The notes below the pieces were generated by a model. That model was not told the origin of the DNA. It saw nothing but the letters and a program-made list of their open reading frames with translations, and ran no database searches. A stretch of DNA of 64,000 nt from Aurantiochytrium sp. KH105 (Eukaryota; Sar; Bigyra; Thraustochytrida; Thraustochytriidae), in the NCBI GenBank assembly GCA_003116975.1, contig BGKB01000088.1, forward strand, positions 186,001 to 250,000, in the 5' to 3' direction. Of this stretch, positions 1 to 9,200 are shown piece by piece (the first letter of the stretch is position 1; each line of letters begins with the position of its first letter). A program made the position numbers and the translations under genes.

Positions 1-280
1 CCGACTCGCGCGCAACGCCACGCTGCGCACGCTGCGCGCCACAGTCCTGCGAGAGGCTCGCCCGCGAGCTCTACTGCCTCCCCCCGGACGGTCGCAGGCG
101 AAACAAGGCGCAGTAGGGCGCGGGCTGATCGAGCGCGCGAGCAAGCGGCCTTCTCCGCGGGCGGCCGGGCGTCGAGACCAAGAAGCAAGCCTTGCAGAGC
201 TGCAAGCGACCACCGCGCGCGCGTATAGAGCACTCGCTCGCTCGCTCGCTCGCTTGCTTGCTTTGCGGGTGAAGTCTAAG
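1..280. other. GC-rich leader upstream of the LC8 gene
   Basis: No separate gene is recognisable here. The stretch ends in a short (CTCG)/(CTTG) tetramer run at about 236-263, just before the chosen LC8 start. The LC8 frame stays open, without a stop, from base 2 to the LC8 ATG at 281. The translated stretch is Arg/Ala-rich low-complexity sequence, so I read it as 5' leader. A larger protein with LC8 at its C-terminus cannot be excluded because the window begins here. Confidence 0.5.
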
Positions 281-580
281 ATGGCGCCGACAGCGAGCTC
301 AGCCCCTGTGACGTGTGATGTCAAGGCCTGCCATATGGCGCCGGAGACGCGGGACAAGGCCCTTGGATTTATCGCAGATGCAGTCGCCCAGGGCAAGGTC
401 GAGAAAGATGTCGCAACACAAATCAAGCGAAACATGGATGCACAAGACGCGGCGGGAACCTGGCACTGCATTGTAGGCCAGGATTTTGGAGCCTCTCTTT
501 GCTTTGAGAACAAACATCTCCTTTTCGTCAAGGCTGACGAGAAACACATTCTCCTTTTCCGATCTTTTGACCAATTGTAA
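281..580 (+). CDS. LC8-type dynein light chain (DYNLL-like)
   Basis: The product has 99 residues, close to the roughly 89 of animal LC8. It carries the family core: an N-terminal helical half with VEKDVATQIKRNMD, then the hallmark TWHCIVGQDFG strand, an ENKH segment and a C-terminal ILLFRS strand. LC8 is a homodimeric hub. It binds short linear motifs in dynein intermediate chain and many non-motor partners, and it works in cytoplasmic and axonemal dynein. I chose the ATG at 281 (MAPTAS) over an in-frame ATG at 254 because the LC8 fold needs nothing further upstream and the extra residues come from a leader repeat. The gene converges on the PH-LRR-MyTH4-FERM gene, with 287 bp between the stop codons. 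The family call is secure; which of several possible LC8 paralogues it is cannot be told. Confidence 0.93.
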   Translation: MAPTASSAPVTCDVKACHMAPETRDKALGFIADAVAQGKVEKDVATQIKRNMDAQDAAGTWHCIVGQDFGASLCFENKHLLFVKADEKHILLFRSFDQL

Positions 581-867
581 AGTCAGTTTCACGAACACAT
601 CCAAATTATTTCAAACGTAGGCAGTTCCTCTTTCTCTTGATTTCATTCACTGCGCGATTTGCGCCGTGACGAGATCCAAAACAACAGCAATTAACATTCA
701 ACGCTTTTTGAGCTTTCTATCTGTACGCTACTTCACATGTGAGAGGACCCGAATGGAGGGAAGAGCGACTTGGCTACATGACACTCGCAACGCAAGGACC
801 GACGGCCACAGCCATCGAAGACGAAGGCGTTTCTCTTTCTTGTAACTTCCCCGATGCAGGACTCGCT

Positions 868-3800
868 TCAGTCATGGCCTCGGGGGACGGGGGCGGAGAC
901 AGCCGCAGCAGCAGCAGAAGAAGAATGAGAGGAAGTCGGCATGAGGACACGATCATGCAAAACTGTCGCTGTTGTCGAAAGGTCCATAAGCTTGTCAAGA
1001 GAGCCGTCGAGCTCAACAGGGTCACCGCGTTCATTGTACAGGGGCGGTGGCGGCGGTGGCCAGGGGAGGATGGGGAAGTGGTGCGCAAACTCCACCATTT
1101 GTAGCACGGTGTCAACATGCGGATTTCCTCCGCAGAGATTTGTTGTGCATTGGCTCACGATTGCCTTGTAGAGCCTTTGTGGGGCTGCCATCTGACACTC
1201 CAACTGATCCATACTGCGCGTGGAAAGATGGAGACCGGTCGTGCCGTGCAGCTGCAGGCGCATGATTTCATCCACTGGAGTCCACCACAGCAGCGCAATG
1301 GCACGCGTGGTTTGCGCGTCTTTCGTAAGCGCCAGCAAAAACAATCCTCGTGCATTCAAGACAAATCTAGCACGCAAGTGTTTTGTCTCACCGAAATCTT
1401 CAAGTGACATGGCCTTTCCTGCACGATGAAGCATAACGGGCTTGACGTCCCTAAAAACGAGCCCATTCACCAATGGCCATGTCTCCGTGTAAGCAAGCAA
1501 ACCGCGCTGAAGGTCTGCCTGTGTGGGCGCCTCCGCACCTGCAACAATGGCTTGAGCCAAAGCTTGCGATACATGCGCTGCAAATCGATCCACCGCGTGT
1601 TGGAATCGCACCATCCATGGCGTCGTGTGCCGCTTGCCCACCCTGCGTCGAACGGCTTTGGGAACGTGGCCGAGACAAACATGCGCACGCTCCGGCGCGT
1701 CGAGATCGAGCCACTGATCGAGTCCACCAGAAATTTGCACACTTGCAGCGAGACTTGCAACATACGCCAAGGCCTCCGGATTACTTGTACACATTTCCCC
1801 ACGCTGTAACGAAGACATACGTTGCCAGTAAAGCAATTCGGCGCGGAGATCGTCTGTCGAGGAGTAAAACCACAGGGATGGCGCGCAAATGAAGGACTCC
1901 AAGCGAATACGAATCGTCCCGCCGGGGTACATTTCGCCCATTGATCCCCCTGGCGGGGATTGCGACACAGACGTCGCGCTCGCTATTGCAGCCGCCAAAA
2001 GGCCCGAAGGTGACGAGGGCGGGGAGAGCGCCGCCAACGAGGACGAGGACGACGACGACGACGAGAAATCCTCGTGACGCAGAACCTCTGCGACGGCGAG
2101 TCGCCATCGCCACCAGTAAGCATCGCACTGCCACGAAAGAACCTCGGTGTCGCCTTGGGCGTTCGTGTATGTGAAGCAAAAGTCTTTCCAGCGCAGCGTG
2201 GTGTCGTGACGGCTGGTCTCCGAGGTTCGCGTTGGGTGCCGCCGAAGACGACGACTCGCCACGGCATCAACTTCAGCGAGCAGGTCCTCGAATGAAGTAA
2301 AAGGGGACACGCTAATCTTTGTCCCGGAACCGTTCCAGCAGTGCACATCAATGTCCACAGACTCGGCATCATTCAAGGTCTGGCGCAAAAGATCGAGACG
2401 CAGCGAGGCATCTGAGGCAAACAATCGACGTACCTTGCGGTCCGCAGCCGACACGGAAAGGCGCTCTTCCAAGGCGTCTGTGGCCCAGCGAATCATATGG
2501 TGCGGGTCGAGATCGCCATGCAGCCGCTGCTCAAGCACCTCGAGAAGAACGTCACACATTTCTGCGCTGGGCTCCAGAACGCGCAGAGAGAGAACAAGCA
2601 GCTTCCAATACACGTCCTGCGAGCGTAGAGAGGGATTACACATTGTCTGACAAATCAACTGCGCAACAAGTTCATCCACGAGTCCAATCTCGCGACTTGC
2701 AAAGGCAATTCCCATGGCTTCGTGGGCCGCCCCGTAGCCCTTCGGGTCATCAGAAGCCCGTTTTGCGTCTCCACTTGCCTGTAGCAATAGCGCATTGACG
2801 CGGCGCGCTCCATTCGCATAGGCGCGTTCCACCCTGGCCTCCCCCGCAGACTTGAAGAAGCGAGACGGGGCATCGTAAGCGTCCTCGCTCCCATGATCGT
2901 CTGGTACGCCGCGCGCGAATCCTTCATTTTCACGACGTGTCTTCGAAAGCGGCCGCGTAATTGGGTAGGCGCGAGGGGAATCGCTGTACTGTAGACGCAG
3001 TTCGCGGGGAGACCAGCGCGAATTAAGCCGTTCAAAGCGCAAAAGCTCAATGACGAGGCCCGCGAAAGAAGCCGGGTCCTCCTCATAGACTTGGAGTTGC
3101 GCTAGATCTGCGCGGCGGGGCCGGAGAACGGCCGAGCGGGCCGACAGGTCATTGTGGACGATGCCCGCGAGGCGAATGCTTCCTGCCGACACTTCTTCCT
3201 CGCTGAGATCTTGCGAGAGGATTAAAGAGAAAGTCTCGGTATCTTGCGCCACAGCCGCAGCCTGCAAAGCCGCGCTCTCAAAACTCGTGAGCTGCGAGAG
3301 AGACGGCATGAGGCCCAGGGTAAATTTCCCCTGCTCTGCGGCCGCGACGCAGCGTTCCACGTCGCCAAAAAGTGCGGCAACATAGGCTCGCAAAACCAAA
3401 GCGTCTGAGGGTGTACACTGCGCGAGGCGAGCCAGCGCCCATGCCAGGACAGGGCTGATATGCGAATCGAGTCGAGAGCGCGGGCGCACAGCCTCCTCGG
3501 GGTCAGCACGAGCAAGCTTGGCCTCCAGAATAAAACGTTTGATCTCTGATCTCTCGGAAGGTACAAAGAGATCAAGCCGCGCAAACTTGGCTGCAATGGT
3601 ACGAAGCTGCGCCCGGACACTGTCCGAGTTACGGCCCAAGTCTTCAATGACGAGGAGAGCGCGAACGGCGTCCAGCAGAGACTGCTCCTGTTCGGCTCGC
3701 GTCGTCTTGCGAGTGACGTGAACGAGGGAGCGCGAATTGCCATTTGCTAACTTGGACTTCTCGTGTTGCAAGGAATGCGAGCCAGGTCCGGAATAGGTCA

Positions 3801-5667
3801 AAGAAGCATCTTTTCCAGTGGAAGAAGGTCTCAAAACGACAGACACTGGCGACTGCGAGTCAAAGCTCGACTCCATCGTTGCCTTATCCTTCGAAATCTC
3901 CACTGGCAAATCTTGATGTCCCGCCAATGTTGTGCCAGCGTCCGTCTTTTCTTCTGACTCGCCCTTTGGGCGGTGCACGTCGACGACGTGCAGCAAAACG
4001 AGCAACGAGTTGCCATCTTGAAAATGTTCCAACAAGGCTTCTGCGCAGTCTCGACTATGCTCCAGAGTATCGCATAAAAATTCCAATGTGGCCACCTGCA
4101 AATTGTCTGCGCGCAGAGGCTCACCCTCGTGAGGCTCAATGCGGGCCTGGCCCGCGTAGATGCCCAAAAGATTTGACACCGCACTGAGCACGCGAAAGGG
4201 TGAGATCTCCTGGCCAAAAACGACCTCGAGACGAGGCGGCCGCACGCGCGAGCTACGAGGGCGCAAGCTGCCAGCAGATGGCGACCCTGCAGGTGTAAAG
4301 CCGAGATCCACAACTTGTCCGCGGCGGAGATCCTCATCGTCGCCGTCCATGGCCATGAGCATGCGCTCGCGCTGGCGCCGACCAAGCTTGATAATTTGCG
4401 GTGAGCCAAGTCCGCTGCACTGGGTGAGAAAACGTTTGATGGCCGCCGGGGCAAAAAGATTATCCTGGAGATCAAGAAGATTGAGACCGCCAACAGAAGA
4501 TGCGTTCCGGTTGTCAATGAGACCTTGTACCACGGCCTGGAGCGTGGCATCTGCTGTTGCTCCACACGAATGTAGGATCATAGACTCGAAAAATGGTAGC
4601 CCGCCAAGCGACTTGCACAGCGCTTCGACGCCAAAATCCCCTAATGGGTTCTCGCTGATATCCAGACTGCGCAAGTTCAAAGCGCGACCGAGCGTTGACC
4701 CAAGCGCGCGGCCCCCTACAAAGCTAATCTGGTTTCGCGCGAGTCGCAGATCCCGCAAACGCGGCAAACACACGATGGTCTCGGCAATGCCTGCAGCACC
4801 TTCGTCCCCAAGTAGATTTTCTGTGAGGTCGAGTTCTTCGAGATTGACGGAAATGCTCATCAGAGCCTTGCACAGATGGCGCGTGGAGAGCGGACCGAGT
4901 CCACAGCTAACAAACTGAGCGCCGCGTAATGCTTGACAGCGCTGCATGGCCTCGAAGAGGCGCGAGGCGCGTTGCTCTTCGAGTACGCAGTCTGTGCACC
5001 GAAGCACCGCTGTATTTGCAGTGAGTAGCAAGGCCACCGCTCGGGTGCTTTCGGGCGTCTCGAAAAAGTCTGGCCCATCAAGCTCGAGCTCGAAGGCACC
5101 TCCACGCGCGGCTTCGCGCAGCGGACGGCTCACAGAGGCCGCGAGGTCCGCGTTGAGCCCCTCTTGCTCGCAGAGCGCCTCGAAGGTGCACACAGTTGCT
5201 GCATTGCGCAGCCACTCTTCCCAGGCAGCGACGTCGGCTGCTTCGACGCCCAGAACACACACCGACTCGCTCTCACCCTCGCGTCGCAGCACGAGCACCT
5301 CGTGGTAGTCGTCGCAGGTCACAGTCTGGCACTCTTCGCGCAGGTCGTCGTCGCCGGCGGCCACCTGAAGCCCCACGAGGCCGCACACGAGTCGGCCCTC
5401 GCGGAGGGCGCTCCCGGCGTCGCCATCGTCGTCGTCGCCGTCGTGCGCCTGCCCCGCCTCGCCCCCTGCGCCGCGCTCCGCCTCGGCCGGGGCCCCGCGC
5501 GCGCCGCTCACGAGCGCGGCGCCGCCGCTGCCTGCGCCATCTTCCGCGCCCAGGAAGGCCTCGCCGGCATCCTGCGTGCCGAAGGCCACCAGCGCGCGCC
5601 GCGCCCAGTCCACCGCGAGGAAGTTCTCCTCCCAGTGCCGCGCCCCGACCTTGCACGCGCCCCACAT
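868..5667 (-). CDS. PH-LRR-MyTH4-FERM cytoskeletal adaptor protein
   Basis: The product has about 1599 residues from the ATG at 5667 (MWGACK). An ATG at 5877 only adds an Ala/Glu/Gln/Ser/Arg repeat translated from a pentamer array. Domains by eye: a PH-like region (residues about 10-160, ending in WEEWLRNA); ribonuclease-inhibitor-type leucine-rich repeats (about 230-415, e.g. LEELDLTENLLGDEG and LRSLDISENPLGDFG); a linker; an MyTH4 domain (about 900-1080, with LVDELVAQLICQTMCNPS); and a FERM module to the end, whose middle lobe is interrupted by a poly-Ser/Pro insertion. PH plus LRR recalls CARMIL proteins, which regulate capping protein at membranes. MyTH4-FERM is the cargo and microtubule-binding tail of some myosins and kinesins. 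No motor domain is present. I infer a membrane-cytoskeleton scaffold. The domain calls are firm for LRR, MyTH4 and FERM and less so for PH. Confidence 0.85.
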   Translation of the reverse strand: MWGACKVGARHWEENFLAVDWARRALVAFGTQDAGEAFLGAEDGAGSGGAALVSGARGAPAEAERGAGGEAGQAHDGDDDDGDAGSALREGRLVCGLVGLQVAAGDDDLREECQTVTCDDYHEVLVLRREGESESVCVLGVEAADVAAWEEWLRNAATVCTFEALCEQEGLNADLAASVSRPLREAARGGAFELELDGPDFFETPESTRAVALLLTANTAVLRCTDCVLEEQRASRLFEAMQRCQALRGAQFVSCGLGPLSTRHLCKALMSISVNLEELDLTENLLGDEGAAGIAETIVCLPRLRDLRLARNQISFVGGRALGSTLGRALNLRSLDISENPLGDFGVEALCKSLGGLPFFESMILHSCGATADATLQAVVQGLIDNRNASSVGGLNLLDLQDNLFAPAAIKRFLTQCSGLGSPQIIKLGRRQRERMLMAMDGDDEDLRRGQVVDLGFTPAGSPSAGSLRPRSSRVRPPRLEVVFGQEISPFRVLSAVSNLLGIYAGQARIEPHEGEPLRADNLQVATLEFLCDTLEHSRDCAEALLEHFQDGNSLLVLLHVVDVHRPKGESEEKTDAGTTLAGHQDLPVEISKDKATMESSFDSQSPVSVVLRPSSTGKDASLTYSGPGSHSLQHEKSKLANGNSRSLVHVTRKTTRAEQEQSLLDAVRALLVIEDLGRNSDSVRAQLRTIAAKFARLDLFVPSERSEIKRFILEAKLARADPEEAVRPRSRLDSHISPVLAWALARLAQCTPSDALVLRAYVAALFGDVERCVAAAEQGKFTLGLMPSLSQLTSFESAALQAAAVAQDTETFSLILSQDLSEEEVSAGSIRLAGIVHNDLSARSAVLRPRRADLAQLQVYEEDPASFAGLVIELLRFERLNSRWSPRELRLQYSDSPRAYPITRPLSKTRRENEGFARGVPDDHGSEDAYDAPSRFFKSAGEARVERAYANGARRVNALLLQASGDAKRASDDPKGYGAAHEAMGIAFASREIGLVDELVAQLICQTMCNPSLRSQDVYWKLLVLSLRVLEPSAEMCDVLLEVLEQRLHGDLDPHHMIRWATDALEERLSVSAADRKVRRLFASDASLRLDLLRQTLNDAESVDIDVHCWNGSGTKISVSPFTSFEDLLAEVDAVASRRLRRHPTRTSETSRHDTTLRWKDFCFTYTNAQGDTEVLSWQCDAYWWRWRLAVAEVLRHEDFSSSSSSSSSLAALSPPSSPSGLLAAAIASATSVSQSPPGGSMGEMYPGGTIRIRLESFICAPSLWFYSSTDDLRAELLYWQRMSSLQRGEMCTSNPEALAYVASLAASVQISGGLDQWLDLDAPERAHVCLGHVPKAVRRRVGKRHTTPWMVRFQHAVDRFAAHVSQALAQAIVAGAEAPTQADLQRGLLAYTETWPLVNGLVFRDVKPVMLHRAGKAMSLEDFGETKHLRARFVLNARGLFLLALTKDAQTTRAIALLWWTPVDEIMRLQLHGTTGLHLSTRSMDQLECQMAAPQRLYKAIVSQCTTNLCGGNPHVDTVLQMVEFAHHFPILPWPPPPPPLYNERGDPVELDGSLDKLMDLSTTATVLHDRVLMPTSSHSSSAAAAAVSAPVPRGHD

Positions 5668-6299
5668 GCTGCGCGCGCGCGCGGAGCTCGCCTCGATCTC
5701 GATTTGCTCTGCTCTGCTCTGCTCTGCTCGCTCTGCTCTGCTCGCTTTGCTCGCTTTGCTTTGCTCTGCTCTGCTCTGCTTTTTCAAAACTTGTTCTGCC
5801 TGCTTGCGCTGCTCTGCTTTTTCAAAACTTGCTCTGCTTGCTCCGCCTTGCTTGTTTGGCGCCCGCGTCGGGTACAAACCGAGGACTCTGCCGAGCGCGG
5901 ACTCGGCGCGGCCCTGGATATTGCGGAATCATCCGCAGACCTGGCAGTCGTGGAGGGAGCGCAACTTGCGACCGACGACGCGAGGCCGACGACTACTTGA
6001 CGCCAGAGAAGGTAATCGGGGTTCTTTGGCTCCGTGTGATAATGATGTGGATGGGGGATGACGACGACGAGATAATTCAAGAGGAAAGAGATGGAGTTTC
6101 CTGGTTGCGGACTTTAACTTGCTGATGTTGTTGTCGACGGGCAAAACGCTGCTGTTTGGAAAAGGTTTCGCTGCTTGGAAGACAAGGCGCATTGGGCGTG
6201 TAATTTTTAAAAAATTCGCAATCTTCAATAGTGTTCTGATAATTCCACTTGGACTCATCTTGCGACCCTCGTTGCTTTGTGATCAGTCACTCTCACCAA
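5668..6299. promoter_or_regulatory. Leader and upstream region of the PH-LRR-MyTH4-FERM gene
   Basis: This gap holds the 5' side of the PH-LRR-MyTH4-FERM gene and the 3' side of the NACHT-WD40 gene, both on the minus strand. Its only clear structure is the pentamer array next to the former's start codon, listed separately. From 6010 to 6300 the DNA is more AT-rich. No core promoter motif or poly(A) signal could be assigned with confidence. Confidence 0.4.
5705..5840. repeat. (GCTCT)n array with an internal 24-bp duplication
   Basis: A degenerate (GCTCT)n array, AGAGC on the minus strand, lies 40-170 bp upstream of the chosen minus-strand start at 5667. It contains a nearly perfect repeat built around TTTTTCAAAACTTG at 5777-5800 and 5814-5837, differing at one base. 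The same pentamer recurs at 54966-55000. Confidence 0.9.
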
Positions 6300-9200
6300 C
6301 TACGCCACATTATCGTGGTCCACGAAACGCAGCGCAACAAGCTGGCCATCGCGAAGACTGACAATGACAAAAGCCTTGGTTGGGATTCGGTGCGTGCTGA
6401 GAGCCTTGATGGGCTGGTCAAACGTGTAGGTTGTCAAAAGAGTTCCGAGATCATCCCATACGCGGACAGTTCGGTCTTTGGAAGCGGACACCACGCAATG
6501 CTTACCCGAAGAAGGATTTGAGAAACTGGATACATACAAGATGCGGTGCGTATGGCCGCGGAGTTTGCGCTCACTTCCGTTAAGATTGATGAGGCGGATG
6601 AACTTTTCGCGATTCGCCAGCACAATCGACGGCTTCTGCGTATGCGCTTCCGTAAAAGCATAAACGGCCGCCACACGTGAATCGTTGTCGATTTCCTGCG
6701 CTGGGGTAGGCTTCTTGCGCGACATGACCGTCGAGGACACCTTTCGCGTCTTGTCAAAATCCCACACGCGGACGTTTCCGTCCAAGTCACACGAGAGCAG
6801 TCTCGGGGCGCGCTCTTCGCTGAACGACTGCAAGGTGTGAATGGCCGAGTCGTGCGCACGCCAGCGACAAATGGGATCTCCCGTTTCAATGTTGTGGACT
6901 GCCACCGCCCCGTCTTCACCCGAGCTGGCAACAAGATTCGCATCCATGTTCCTCGGATCAAAGACGCAGACGCTAAGCGTCTGACCCTTGTGCGCTTTGA
7001 CAGAGAGAACCTTGTTGGACGGTATCGACCACACCGCGACAAGGCCAGAATCGAGTCCCACAACGCAGCGAGCATGCCGCGACCGCGGCTCGTCGTCCAC
7101 GGCGACGCAAAGCACGTTCGCGCCCGAATCCCATCGCATGTTGATCACCAATGTCGTCGGATCCATGACAGCCACCTGCGTTCCATGCACGGTAATGACC
7201 TGCCAGCCACGGTTCCCGTCCGTGTAAGCAGCCAATGCCTGAGCAGCGCCAAAGCTATCCAAGGTACGGGTTGAAGCCGTGGACGAGAGCAAGGCGACCT
7301 CGGGCAAGTGGTTCGATAGGACGACCTGCCCATCCGTGGCTGCGCTTACCACCCACACCTCCTTTTCTTCGTCAACGTAGGCCGTCACGTCCAATACAGG
7401 CCCATCATGGATCTCGGCAATATGAAGCAGCTTTCCTGCCACGGGGTCCCAAATCTTGACAACACCGTCCACATCGCCCGTCACGCAGCGCACTTCGTCT
7501 GTCGCTGCGTCCTCATAAACGTCGACGCAAGTGAAGGGGCTATTAAAGTGCTCGTCATGCTGAAGCATGTGCACTGTGACGCCCTCCATGACATCCCAAA
7601 TTCGCAGCGAACCATCCTCATCGCCACATGTCAGCGCATAGACTGTGCCATCATGAAAGTAGGTCACGGACGCCCGGAAAATGTGCGCGTTTTCCTCCCG
7701 TCCATGCGTCTCCACCGCAAGACTGACGTCCATGCGATCTCCGGTGTCGAGCGAGTACACGCGGGCCTCGTGCAGATGGATGCCGAGCGCGTACCACTCG
7801 TTGCTTTGGGCGTCAAGGAAGAGTTCGAGATCCACCAGGGGCCCAGCGTCGGCCTCGCATTGGATGAGCTTTTTTCGCTGTCCGTTAAGCCCGTTCCACA
7901 TGCATATTTGCAGGTCGTTGGCGGACACGATATCCACAGTCCCGTCCAGTTGATAGACCAGACCGATCGCATTGATGTCGGTCTCGTGAGCGTTCTCAAT
8001 GCACCGAAGCTCCTCGCCGGCGGGCAGCGTGTAGACAACCACATTTTTGCCAACGCCTGCGACCACGCGCGCGCCGCCGCCGGGCTCCACGTATGCAACC
8101 ACCTTAGATGTTTCTCCGTCATGGTGTTGCGACGGAACAATTGACGACACTAAGGATTTGTTTTCTGCATTCCAAATGCGGATACCTTCGGCTGACGCAG
8201 AAACGATATGCAGATCGTGCGTGACGGCGTCTTCGAATGTGTCTACGGACGTCACCTGATTGGTATGGCCGTGCAAGGTGAATTTCTTTTCAGGCGAGTA
8301 TGCCTCGTCTGGACGAAACTCGATGTCATCTTGTTCGGCCATGGATGGCTGCGTGTCTTCCATACTCTCGCCGAGCTGGCTTGGCGCAGGGTGCGCATTG
8401 CCTTGGGAGTCGGCAAAAGAGTCCACCTGGGAGTCAACAAAGGAGTCAGCGTGCGAACCTGCGTGAGAATCTGCACGCGAGCCGTGACCGGTTCTTCTCG
8501 GCCCCTTTCTCAGTTTCACAATGCGTTTGCCACGTTTCGTAGTCGCTGCCGACGCCGATCCCGTCTCAAAGGAGTCGAACGAACTTCCGCCCCCCCGGCC
8601 GTGGTTTCGTCGGGGCTGCGATGGCTGAAGAATTCGCAACGGCGCCAGGGCATGCAATCCTGGCGTCCGCATGCGCGCCGTGTTTAACTCCGCTAGCAAC
8701 GGGTCGCCTGGCTCGAGGTTCGGGGCAAGTCGAAGCCAAAGGATCTCCTCGAGATGGTCTGGCGAGCTCTCGTACGCCACCAAACTCTGCCCTACGGCCT
8801 GGACAATACGAGAACAACGAAATGAAGACGGCTGGCGCAGCCAAAAGATGAGATCGGCCGCCGACGTCTCAAGCCCAATACGAATGAACTTGAGGCTGCA
8901 GACGAGCTCCTCGAGAGCGTCGACGTCGCCTACTGCCTGGAGGGCACCGGGTAGCTCGAGAAATTTGCGCATGTTCACGGCACCAGTCTCGAAGCGAAAT
9001 GGCTGGGCCTGTGGGAACCGGTTCTGAGTCAAGTACCACGTCTCGCCGTTGACCTCGGTCTTGAAGACGGGTCGCTCCAGCGCGGCTGGAGACTCTGCGC
9101 CAAAATAGTCTGCGAGGGCTCGATACGCGGAAAGCATTTTTCCATCATATCGCGCTAGTGCAGCGCGACGAAGCTCACGATGAGCCCAGTTACCCCTCCA

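Noticed and set aside
3831-4565. 244-codon minus-strand open frame inside the PH-LRR-MyTH4-FERM gene
   Set aside because: Out-of-frame shadow on the same strand; Ser/Arg/Cys-rich with no domain.
5668-5877. 70-residue N-terminal extension of the PH-LRR-MyTH4-FERM protein
   Set aside because: Composed of translated pentamer repeat; the folded PH-like region begins right after the internal Met.
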